5,629 bases of DNA. Source: Actinomycetales bacterium (GTDB taxonomy: Bacteria > Actinomycetota > Actinomycetes > S36-B12). The position numbers were made by a program, and so were the translations under genes. Each line of letters begins with the position of its first letter. Positions within the stretch are counted from its first letter, which is position 1. The notes beneath the pieces were generated by a model, which had not been told where the DNA came from, made no database searches, and saw nothing but the letters and a program-made list of their open reading frames with translations. Positions 1 to 5,629 of the stretch are shown one piece after another. Where the stretch lies: the NCBI GenBank assembly GCA_017849335.1, contig JAFIHP010000287.1:1-5629 (forward strand), given 5' to 3'.

Positions 1-1
1 C

Positions 2-631
2 ATCACCCGCGGCCAGCGCCGCGTGGCCGCCCTGGTCGCCTTGATGCTCGGCGACCCGGGCAGCGTCGGTCAGGTCACCGGGCCGGTCACGGAGGCCAAG
101 CTCAACGTCCACGTCAACGTCCTGGTCCCCCTGGACACCATCGTCGGGGCGAGCGAGCAGGGCGGGCGGATCGGGAACACCCCGGTCACCGCCGACGAGA
201 TCCGTGACCTGCTGGGTGATGCCGCTCTCGGCTCGTCGACCATCCGCCGGCTCGTCACCGACTCCGCGGGCTGCATCCTCGACGCCGGACGCCGCCACTA
301 CCTCGCCTCAGACCTCCAGAAGCTCGTCCTCCGGCTACGCGACCAGCACTGCCGGTTCCCGGGATGCTCCCGGCCGGCCGAGCGGTGCGAGATCGACCAC
401 GCCACGCCCTACGACGCCGGCGGACACACCGACACCTGCAACCTCGGACCGCTCTGCAAGTTCCACCACGAGCTGAAGACCGCGGGCTACTGGCACATCA
501 CCGCCAGCGCGAGGGACGGATCCTGCACCTGGCGCTCACCCCTCGGCCGCGTCTACGAGCACACCCCACCAGACCTCGTGCCCCAGCGACCACCCCGACC
601 GCAGCCGCCCGACGAACGTCCGCCGTTCTGA
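2..631 (+). CDS. DUF222 / 13E12-type HNH endonuclease domain protein (C-terminal part, 5' end outside window)
   Basis: The frame is open to the left edge. The first visible residues (I-T-R-G-Q-R-R-V-A-A-L) resemble the interior of a DUF222 domain, so the true start lies upstream and the GTG at 23 is unlikely to be the start. Numbering from that GTG, the C-terminal half is an HNH nuclease module. It has Cys110 and Cys115 in a C-x4-C pair, Asp125-His126 as the first catalytic pair, Asn140, Cys145, and His148-His149 closing the motif. The cysteines fit a structural zinc site. A proline-rich tail follows (about residues 181-202). In actinomycetes the DUF222-HNH family occurs in many dispersed copies. 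Its members are predicted metal-dependent DNA endonucleases, but their biological role is mostly undefined. All HNH residues appear intact. The gene converges on the glucuronyl hydrolase gene with only 11 nt between the two stops. The family call is firm; activity is inferred. Confidence 0.88.
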   Translation: MTRGQRRVAALVALMLGDPGSVGQVTGPVTEAKLNVHVNVLVPLDTIVGASEQGGRIGNTPVTADEIRDLLGDAALGSSTIRRLVTDSAGCILDAGRRHYLASDLQKLVLRLRDQHCRFPGCSRPAERCEIDHATPYDAGGHTDTCNLGPLCKFHHELKTAGYWHITASARDGSCTWRSPLGRVYEHTPPDLVPQRPPRPQPPDERPPF

Positions 632-642
632 TCCTGCCCGCG
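632..642. other. 11-nt convergent intergenic gap
   Basis: The + strand HNH gene stops at 629-631 and the minus-strand hydrolase stop occupies 643-645. The gap has no room for a terminator. The best nearby hairpin is a 4-bp CGTC/GACG stem at 641-652, which lies in the hydrolase 3' end and has no U-tract. Transcripts from the two sides probably overlap at their 3' ends unless Rho acts. Confidence 0.6.
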
Positions 643-1896
643 TCACGAGACGTCGAGCAGGGCGAGCGCGGCGAGGAGGTACGCGTCGCCCCAGGCGTAC
701 GTGCCCTCACGGCGGTCCGCCGGCACGTTGTACGTCTGCCCCTGCAGCACGCCCCGGACGCCGCTCGCGTCGGCTGCCGGCAGCCACGGTGCCGCCACGA
801 GCGTGCCGAGCGTCCGTACGGCGTGGTCACGGTCGGCTGCCGCGCGCTCGGAGTCCGGCTCGGCGTCGGCGAGGGTGAGCAGCCCGTAGGCGGCGATCGC
901 CGCGGCGGACGAGTCGCGAGGTGCGCTGTCACGGCTGACGTCGAGGTCCCACGCCGGCACGCACCCCGCGGGCACGTGTGCCGTCCAGTAAGCCGCGACC
1001 CGGCGCGCAGCCTCCAACAGCCGGTCGTCGCCCGTGAGCGCGTAGCCCCGGGCGAACCCCGCGATCGCCCATGCCTGGCCTCGCGCCCAGGTGCTCGCCG
1101 CGCTGAGCCCCTGGCCGGGAACTGGCCCGAGCAGCCTGCCCGTCCGCGGGTCGTACGCCTGCCGATGGATGGTGGACCCGTCGGCCCGGACGAAGTCGCG
1201 GCGCAGGGTGATCAGATGCGCGAGCCCGAGGCGGGCGAGCCGACGCCCAGCGACGCTGCCGGCGGCCTGGCCTTGCTCGATGAGCAGCGGAGCGTTCATC
1301 GCCGAGTCGACGATGAGGCCCCAGCGGCCGGCGTACGTCGCGGACTGCAGCGCGCCGATCCGCGCGTTCCACCGGGAGGAGAGGCTCTCGGCGGCGACGC
1401 GCAGAGCACGGTCGTAGAGGGCGGCACGCTCCGGGTCGAGCGTGCGAGCCAGTCCGACCGGCAGGCCGATCATGAATCCGAGGTCATGCGTGCCGCGCCA
1501 TCCCGCGACGGGCAGCAGTCGGTCGGTGTACCGGCGGGCGAGCGTCTGCCAGGCCGGATCGTGGGTGCGTCCGAACGCCAGCCACAGCGACGCGGGATAG
1601 AAGCCGGACGTCCAGGCATAGGCGTTCGTCCGCCGGTACGCGCCACCACCGGTGGCACCGAACGGGAACGACGCGGGTCCGGCGAGCGCGGCCAGCCGAC
1701 GGGTCGCCGCCGACCAGGCTCCGTCGACAGCGGTCGACGTGACCGGGGCGACGACGGCGGCGCACGAGACCGACGTGGCGGCAGCGGCCGGGGTGACGCT
1801 GGGGCCGAGAACGAGGCCCGCTGTCACGGAGACGGCGCAGGCACGCCGCAGCAGCCGACGCCGGAACGACGCCGGTGAGCAGGGCCGGGTGATCAC
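643..1896 (-). CDS. Exported glycoside hydrolase family 88 protein (unsaturated glucuronyl hydrolase)
   Basis: This 417-residue protein is predicted to remove the 4,5-unsaturated uronic acid that polysaccharide lyases leave on the non-reducing end of glycosaminoglycan, gellan or ulvan oligosaccharides. GH88 enzymes do this by hydrating the double bond. Visible motifs are HDLGF with Asp138 and VDSAMN with Asp197, 59 residues apart. They match the two essential aspartates of the Bacillus GL1 enzyme (Asp88 and Asp149, recalled). His244, Gln262, Trp270, Arg272 and Trp276 keep the spacing of its substrate-binding residues. STWARGQAWA (268-277) and DSSAAAIAAYGLL (328-340) are family hallmarks. The N-terminus is a signal peptide: an arginine-rich start with a Tat-like RRRLLR (12-17), a hydrophobic stretch (19-31), and an alanine-rich cleavage zone (37-40). 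The GTG start at 1896 overlaps the reductase stop as GTGA. No good ribosome-binding site precedes it (AAGG lies 13 nt away), which suggests translational coupling. The substrate is unknown. Confidence 0.9.
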   Translation of the reverse strand: MITRPCSPASFRRRLLRRACAVSVTAGLVLGPSVTPAAAATSVSCAAVVAPVTSTAVDGAWSAATRRLAALAGPASFPFGATGGGAYRRTNAYAWTSGFYPASLWLAFGRTHDPAWQTLARRYTDRLLPVAGWRGTHDLGFMIGLPVGLARTLDPERAALYDRALRVAAESLSSRWNARIGALQSATYAGRWGLIVDSAMNAPLLIEQGQAAGSVAGRRLARLGLAHLITLRRDFVRADGSTIHRQAYDPRTGRLLGPVPGQGLSAASTWARGQAWAIAGFARGYALTGDDRLLEAARRVAAYWTAHVPAGCVPAWDLDVSRDSAPRDSSAAAIAAYGLLTLADAEPDSERAAADRDHAVRTLGTLVAAPWLPAADASGVRGVLQGQTYNVPADRREGTYAWGDAYLLAALALLDVS

Positions 1897-2870
1897 ACCG
1901 ACAGGACGACCTTGCCGACCGCCCCGCCGTCGGCGAGCAGCGCATGCGCCTGGGACGCCTGCTCGATCGGGAGGACGCGATCGACGACCGGGCGCACGAT
2001 GCCCGCGTGCACCCAGGGCCACACCGCACGCTCGACCTGCGCGCAGATGGCCGCCTTCTCCGAGTCGGGCCGCCCGCGCAGCGTCGTGCCGTGGACGGTC
2101 GCGTTCTTGCGCATGAGTCCGTTGAGGTCGAGCTCGGCCTTGACGCCACCCTGCAGCCCGATCACGACGAGCCGTCCGTCGCGCGCGAGGGCGCGCACGT
2201 TGCGCTCGAGGTAGACCGCACCCATGTTGTCGAGGATGACGTTGGCGCCCCGGCCGCCGGTGGCGTCCTGGATCACCTCGACGAAGTCCTCCGTCGAGTA
2301 GTCGATGAGGACCTCGGCGCCCAGCTCGGCGCACCGGGCGAGCTTCGCCTTGCTCCCCGCCGTCACCGCGACGCGTGCACCGAGCGCGCGTCCGATCTGC
2401 ACCGCCATCGTGCCGACGCCCGACGCCCCTCCGTGGACCAGGAGCCACTCGCCCTCGCTGAGGTTCGCGACCATGTCCAGGTTGCTCCACACGGTGCACG
2501 CCGCCTCCGGGAGCGCAGCCGCCTCCACGAACCCGATCCCACTGGGAACACTCATGATCTGCCCGACAGGGACCGCGACCTTCTGCGCGTAGCCCCCGCC
2601 CGACAGCAGGGCCACGACCTTCTCGCCGATGCGGTCCAGGCCGATGGCCGCGCCCACCGACGAGATCGTCCCGGCGCACTCGAGCCCGAGGATCGGCGAG
2701 GCGCCGGGGGGCGGCGGGTACAGGCCCTGTCGCTGCAGCAGGTCGGCCCTGTTCACGGCCGTCGCCGTCACGTCGACGATCACCTCGCCGGCCGCGGGCG
2801 TCGGATCGGCGACCTTCGTCCACTCCAGGACGTCGGGCGGACCGGGCGCCGCGAACGTGATCGCGTGCAT
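1893..2870 (-). CDS. Zinc-independent NAD(P)H quinone oxidoreductase, PIG3 type (MDR superfamily)
   Basis: This 325-residue protein is full length for the PIG3/QOR branch of medium-chain dehydrogenases/reductases, soluble enzymes that pass electrons from NADPH to quinones or other electrophilic carbonyls. The GroES-like N-terminal domain (about 1-120) carries AVNRADLLQRQGLYPPPPG (38-56), highly typical of the PIG3 type, followed by ILGLECAGTI (60-69). The Rossmann domain has the nucleotide-binding loop HGGASGVG (146-153) and AGSKAKL (171-177), where Ser173 and Lys174 or Lys176 could contact the NADP 2'-phosphate. The cysteine/histidine zinc ligands of alcohol dehydrogenases are absent, as expected for this branch. 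The ATG at 2870 is preceded by GAGAGG at 2877-2882 with a 6-nt spacer. That site sits within the final codons of the channel gene, whose stop is 3 nt upstream. The gene ends in a 4-nt overlap with the hydrolase gene. The physiological substrate cannot be read from sequence. Confidence 0.93.
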   Translation of the reverse strand: MHAITFAAPGPPDVLEWTKVADPTPAAGEVIVDVTATAVNRADLLQRQGLYPPPPGASPILGLECAGTISSVGAAIGLDRIGEKVVALLSGGGYAQKVAVPVGQIMSVPSGIGFVEAAALPEAACTVWSNLDMVANLSEGEWLLVHGGASGVGTMAVQIGRALGARVAVTAGSKAKLARCAELGAEVLIDYSTEDFVEVIQDATGGRGANVILDNMGAVYLERNVRALARDGRLVVIGLQGGVKAELDLNGLMRKNATVHGTTLRGRPDSEKAAICAQVERAVWPWVHAGIVRPVVDRVLPIEQASQAHALLADGGAVGKVVLSV

Positions 2871-2873
2871 CGG

Positions 2874-3935
2874 CTACCTCTCGTCGACGTTGTGACGGAT
2901 CACGACCAGCCGGTCGCCGTTCTCCAGCCGGCTTATGGAGTCCGTGTCGAAGCGGTGCGCCACGCCCCCTCGGATCACAGCCAAGACGATCTGGCCGTGG
3001 GCGTCAAGGTCAGCGGGCTGCATGCCCAGCTCCTCGCGGGTGATCGCCCGCTCGGCGACCTCCAGCCCGCGGCCGGAGTCCAGCAGGTCCTCCATGAGCT
3101 CGCCGGCCGCTGACGACACCAGCGACAGGCCCATCAGGTGGCCAGCCGCCTCCGCGGTCGGGATGACGTTGTTGGCGCCGGACTGGCGCAGGACGTCGAC
3201 GTTCTGCGACTCGCGGACCGCGGCGACGATCACGGCACGCGGCGAGAGGCGGCGCACCGTCAACGTGACCAGGATCGTCGTATCGTCCTCGTCGGTCGCG
3301 ACGACGACCCTCGCCGCACCGCTGACGGAGGCGTCCCGGAGCACTTCCTCGCGCCGGGCATCGCCGACGATCCCCACGAAACCGTCCCGGTTGGCCTCGT
3401 CGACCGCGAGGTGGTCGCGCGCGACGACGACGATCTGCGACGGCGCGGTGCCGGCGTCGACCAGCGACCGCGCGGCGGCGCGGCCCTTGACGCCGTAGCC
3501 GACGATCACGGTGTGGTCCTTCACGCGCTTCCTCCAACGGTAGGTACGGAGCTCCTCGCGGGTGCGCCGCGTCAGCACCTCGATCGTCGTGCCGACCAGG
3601 ACGATGAGGAACAGGAATCGCAACGGGGTGATGATCAGGGCGTTGACGAGCCGCGACGACTCGCACACCGGCGTGATGTCCCCGTAGCCGGTCGTCGACA
3701 GCGTCACCGTCGAGTAGTAGAACGCGTCGATGATCGAGAGCAGGCCGGTCTCGCCGCGGTCCTGGTAGCACCCGCGCTCGGCGTACACCAGGATCGTCGT
3801 CGCCAGCAGCGCACCGACGGCGACCGCGATCCGCAGGCCGATCGCGCGGATCGGCGAGCCCTTGCGTTCGGGGAAGTGGAGCGGCGGCCCGGTCGGCAGA
3901 TCCGCCTCGTCGTCGCGGCTACTGCGCACGGGCAT
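2874..3935 (-). CDS. Potassium channel with two transmembrane helices and a C-terminal RCK (TrkA-N/TrkA-C) domain
   Basis: This 353-residue membrane protein has MthK-like architecture. A cytoplasmic N-terminus (1-30) leads to TM1 (about 31-51), then a pore helix and selectivity filter STVTLSTTGYGDITP (75-89) with the K+ signature TGYGD at 82-86, then TM2 (about 98-121). The cytoplasmic RCK domain starts near residue 140 with the nucleotide-binding loop GYGVKGR (146-152). A TrkA-C regulatory lobe fills about 275-350 and ends with the typical DRLVVIR (341-347). Such channels form tetramers gated by ligands (Ca2+, nucleotides, NAD(H)) bound to the RCK ring. The strand after the glycine loop reads VVVARD (169-174), so the usual acidic NAD-binding position appears to be Arg173. 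The ATG at 3935 has GGGAG 7 nt upstream (3943-3947) and lies inside the permease gene, giving a 17-nt overlap. The assignment as a K+ channel is secure; the gating ligand is not known. Confidence 0.94.
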   Translation of the reverse strand: MPVRSSRDDEADLPTGPPLHFPERKGSPIRAIGLRIAVAVGALLATTILVYAERGCYQDRGETGLLSIIDAFYYSTVTLSTTGYGDITPVCESSRLVNALIITPLRFLFLIVLVGTTIEVLTRRTREELRTYRWRKRVKDHTVIVGYGVKGRAAARSLVDAGTAPSQIVVVARDHLAVDEANRDGFVGIVGDARREEVLRDASVSGAARVVVATDEDDTTILVTLTVRRLSPRAVIVAAVRESQNVDVLRQSGANNVIPTAEAAGHLMGLSLVSSAAGELMEDLLDSGRGLEVAERAITREELGMQPADLDAHGQIVLAVIRGGVAHRFDTDSISRLENGDRLVVIRHNVDER

Positions 3936-4809
3936 GCACGCGCTCCCGGACGATGATGACGATCACCGCGGCGACTCCCACGATGGCGATCATCCCAGCC
4001 AGGAGGCTCGACACGCCCAGCAACTTCAACGCGGTGGCCATGAGGACCACCATGAGCAGGTACCGCAGCGCCTTGCCGTCGTAGCGCGAGGACATCCGGG
4101 CACCGACCCACACGCCGGGGATCTGGCCGATCAGGAGCGACACGACGACCCAGACGTCGATCTCCCCGAACCCGGCGTGGGCGATCGCCCCGGCGAGAAG
4201 CATGGGCACGGCCTGCGTCAGGTCTGTTCCCACCAGGACGGATGGCCGCAGCAACGGGTAGAGCAGCAGGAGGGTCGTCACGACCAGCGATCCGGAGCCG
4301 ACGCTCGTCATCCCGACGAGGATGCCGACGAACAGGCCGAGCAGCAGCGTCGGCGCTGGCCGCACCGGCATGTCCGTCCCCAGAAGGACGGTCCCGCCGC
4401 GCTGGCCCTGCGCCCACCGGCCCACGAAGACCTTCGCGACCATCGCGAGCACCGCGAGGACCAGCACCCAGCCGATCCACGTCCGGATCGTCTCGCTCGC
4501 CTCGTCGGTCGTCAGCACCTTCGCGAACACGAGGGTGCCGATGAGGACGCCCGGGACCGACCCGGCCGACAGCCAGCCGACCAGTCCCCAGTGCACGGTC
4601 TTCGCCCGGATGTGCACGTACGCGCCGACCGGCTTCATGATCGCGGCGGCGACCACGTCGCTGGAGACGGCCGTCGCCGGGTTGATGCCGAACAGCAGGA
4701 CCAGCATCGGCGTGACCAGGGCCGCGCCGCCCATCCCGGTGAGTCCGACGATGACGCCCGCCACCAGCCCGCCGAGGGACAGGGCGAGATCGATGTCGCC
4801 GACGTGCAT
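3919..4809 (-). CDS. TauE/SafE (TSUP) family permease, putative sulfite or sulfonate exporter
   Basis: This 296-residue integral membrane protein belongs to the TauE/SafE family (Pfam PF01925), which moves sulfite, sulfoacetate or related small anions, usually outward. It shows the family's internal duplication. GLVAGVIVGLTGMGGAALV (14-32) and GLFVGILVGMTSVGSGSLV (158-176) share the same glycine spacing, and each begins a four-helix half. The halves are joined by a polar loop (about 130-152), and the last helix runs from about 271 to 287 before a basic tail. The frame stays open upstream into the MoeA-like gene, but the ATG at 4809 is the right start. It has GGGAG 5 nt upstream (4815-4819), and helix 1 starts at the usual distance. 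The 3' end overlaps the channel gene by 17 nt. The substrate cannot be deduced. A sulfur role would fit a molybdenum-cofactor neighbour only loosely, through sulfite oxidases. Confidence 0.88.
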   Translation of the reverse strand: MHVGDIDLALSLGGLVAGVIVGLTGMGGAALVTPMLVLLFGINPATAVSSDVVAAAIMKPVGAYVHIRAKTVHWGLVGWLSAGSVPGVLIGTLVFAKVLTTDEASETIRTWIGWVLVLAVLAMVAKVFVGRWAQGQRGGTVLLGTDMPVRPAPTLLLGLFVGILVGMTSVGSGSLVVTTLLLLYPLLRPSVLVGTDLTQAVPMLLAGAIAHAGFGEIDVWVVVSLLIGQIPGVWVGARMSSRYDGKALRYLLMVVLMATALKLLGVSSLLAGMIAIVGVAAVIVIIVRERVHARAQ

Positions 4810-4855
4810 GGTCTCTCCCGATCCCCGGTAATTCCTACCTATTAAGGAGGGAAAT
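4810..4855 (-). promoter_or_regulatory. AT-rich gap with candidate promoter/operator and ribosome-binding site of the permease gene
   Basis: This is the only non-coding gap longer than 11 nt in the window and the logical place for the promoter of the four-gene run. Its moeA-proximal 28 nt are far richer in A and T than the flanking genes. On the minus strand it contains TAATAG and TAGGAATT, loosely like an actinobacterial -10 element, but no convincing -35 partner. The permease ribosome-binding site GGGAG lies at 4815-4819. Promoter function is inferred from position and composition only. Confidence 0.4.
4832..4853. repeat. Imperfect inverted repeat (9-nt arms, 4-nt spacer)
   Basis: On the + strand, TTCCTACCT (4832-4840) and AGGAGGGAA (4845-4853) flank ATTA. 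Seven of nine arm positions are complementary, and the two mismatches sit together in the middle of each arm. As RNA this is a weak stem with an internal loop and no U-tract after it, so a Rho-independent terminator is unlikely. As DNA it has the size and symmetry of a dimeric-regulator operator. It lies directly after the moeA-like stop and before the permease start. Confidence 0.45.
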
Positions 4856-5629
4856 CTAGCAGGGAGTGTCCGCCGACCACCGGCCCAGGGGATCGAGCAC
4901 GTCCACGACGTCGCCCTGGAAGCCGACCCCCGGGGGAGCGACGGCGATCGCGTCAGCCTGGGCCCAGCCCACGAGGCCCGACCGGCCGGTGGCCGGAAGG
5001 GGGTGGGCGAGGGTGCCGGCGGCGGACACCTCCAGCCGCACCGGCACCAGCGCCGTGTCGTCGGCGAAGTCGGCCGGCTCGATGTCATCGAGGAGGACCG
5101 CAGAGGACGGCCGCGTGACGTCGGTGACGCCGCGTAGGGCCCGGATCAGCGGACTGACGAGCGTGACCAGGCCCGCATGCGCGGCGGGCGGGTCGCCCGG
5201 CAGGCCGACGAGGAACCGCCCGTCCGGGAGCCGGGCCAGCAGCATCTGCGCTCCGGGGGTGACCGTGACCCCGTCGACCAGCCAGCGGGCGCCGAGATCG
5301 CGCAGCACCGCGCGCAGGTGGTTGTCCGGTCCCGGGGCGGTCGATCCCGTCGTGATGAGGACGTCGACCTGGGCGTCGTCGATCTCGCGCAGCAGGAGGT
5401 CCGGAGCGTCGGGCGCCCGCACCGGCGGGTTGCCGCGGGCTCCCAGCGCGCCGACGAACGACGGGACGGCGGGTCCGAGCGCGTCGCGGGGCCGCCCGAA
5501 CCGCGGCGTCCCCCGGTCCAGGAGCGCGGAGCCGAGGACGAGCACGCCGACGACGGGCGGGCGGATGACGGTCAGCTCGTCGTGGCCGCGGGCTGCCGCG
5601 AGCGACACGACCGCCGGCGTCACCAGGCG
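4856..5629 (-). CDS. Divergent MoeA-like molybdopterin-binding protein (C-terminal part, 5' end outside window)
   Basis: The frame is open to the right edge, and the first residues (R-L-V-T-P-A-V-V) match the interior of MoeA, so the start lies outside. Numbering from the GTG at 5623, residues 22-165 form the MoCF-biosynthesis (molybdopterin-binding) domain, with TTGST (91-95), Asp100 and GLPGDPPAA (140-148). Residues 172-255 match the MoeA C-terminal beta domain, including GLVGWAQADAIAVAPPG (216-232). MoeA inserts molybdate into adenylylated molybdopterin. Several motifs of active MoeA are altered here: GDEL reads GSAL (31-34), the GGVSVG loop reads GSTAPG, and KPGKP reads TPGAQ (122-126). 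This points to a paralogue that may bind pterin without normal catalysis, or to one with another function. Homology to MoeA is clear; insertase activity is doubtful. It lies 46 nt upstream of the permease gene in the same direction. Confidence 0.82.
   Translation of the reverse strand, partial: RLVTPAVVSLAAARGHDELTVIRPPVVGVLVLGSALLDRGTPRFGRPRDALGPAVPSFVGALGARGNPPVRAPDAPDLLLREIDDAQVDVLITTGSTAPGPDNHLRAVLRDLGARWLVDGVTVTPGAQMLLARLPDGRFLVGLPGDPPAAHAGLVTLVSPLIRALRGVTDVTRPSSAVLLDDIEPADFADDTALVPVRLEVSAAGTLAHPLPATGRSGLVGWAQADAIAVAPPGVGFQGDVVDVLDPLGRWSADTPC

Noticed and set aside
641..652. CGTC-ACGA-GACG hairpin as a terminator for the convergent genes
   Set aside because: The stem has only 4 bp, lies inside the hydrolase 3' end, and has no U-tract on either strand. 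Such short stems are expected by chance in GC-rich DNA.
364..1878. Long + strand open frame opposite the glucuronyl hydrolase gene
   Set aside because: It is an arginine-rich, low-complexity translation with no recognisable domain. It is explained by the high GC content and the codon bias of the real gene on the opposite strand.
1897..2823. Possible N-terminal extension of the glucuronyl hydrolase, whose frame stays open far upstream
   Set aside because: The upstream part is an arginine/glycine-rich out-of-frame reading of the reductase gene. The GTG at 1896 directly precedes a clean signal peptide and forms a typical GTGA overlap.
1944..3956. Long + strand open frames opposite the reductase and channel genes
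   Set aside because: The translations are rich in Arg, Asp and His, show no domain, and mirror the strongly supported minus-strand genes.
4843..4853. AAGGAGGG on the + strand, which resembles a strong ribosome-binding site
   Set aside because: No plausible + strand gene follows; the downstream region is the coding sequence of the minus-strand moeA-like gene. It is better explained as one arm of the dyad.
4810..5088. Possible N-terminal extension of the permease gene into the moeA-like gene
   Set aside because: The extension is Pro/Ser/Arg-rich with no similarity to TauE/SafE proteins. The ATG at 4809 has a good ribosome-binding site and the usual distance to helix 1.

Overview
The window comes from a GC-rich genome. 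Base composition, a DUF222/13E12-type HNH protein, GTG starts and tightly packed, overlapping genes all point to an actinomycete, possibly of the Nocardioidaceae or Propionibacteriales kind. The genus cannot be fixed from this sequence alone. No RNA genes, insertion sequences, CRISPR arrays or phage genes are visible.

Layout. Positions 1-631 on the + strand hold the C-terminal part of a DUF222/HNH endonuclease-like gene that enters from the left edge. It converges on a run of five minus-strand genes that fills the rest of the window. Read in the direction of transcription (right to left), these are: a divergent MoeA-like protein, cut by the right edge (4856-5629); an eight-helix TauE/SafE-family permease (3919-4809); a two-helix potassium channel with a C-terminal RCK/TrkA domain (2874-3935); a zinc-independent quinone oxidoreductase of the PIG3 type (1893-2870); and an exported family 88 unsaturated glucuronyl hydrolase (643-1896).

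The last four genes look like one transcription unit. The permease and channel genes overlap by 17 nt. The channel and reductase genes are 3 nt apart, with the reductase ribosome-binding site inside the last channel codons. The reductase and hydrolase genes share a GTGA overlap. The only real intergenic gap is the 46 nt between the MoeA-like gene and the permease gene. It is strikingly AT-rich and carries an imperfect dyad, so it is the best candidate for a promoter/operator.

How the genes work together is not obvious. The most suggestive pairing is an RCK-gated K+ channel next to an NAD(P)H quinone reductase. This is reminiscent of, but not homologous to, the KefC-KefF electrophile-defence pair. 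The MoeA-like protein has lost several motifs expected of an active molybdenum insertase. The hydrolase has no lyase or sugar-uptake genes beside it in this window. I do not see a clearly new multi-gene system; the findings list the points most worth testing.
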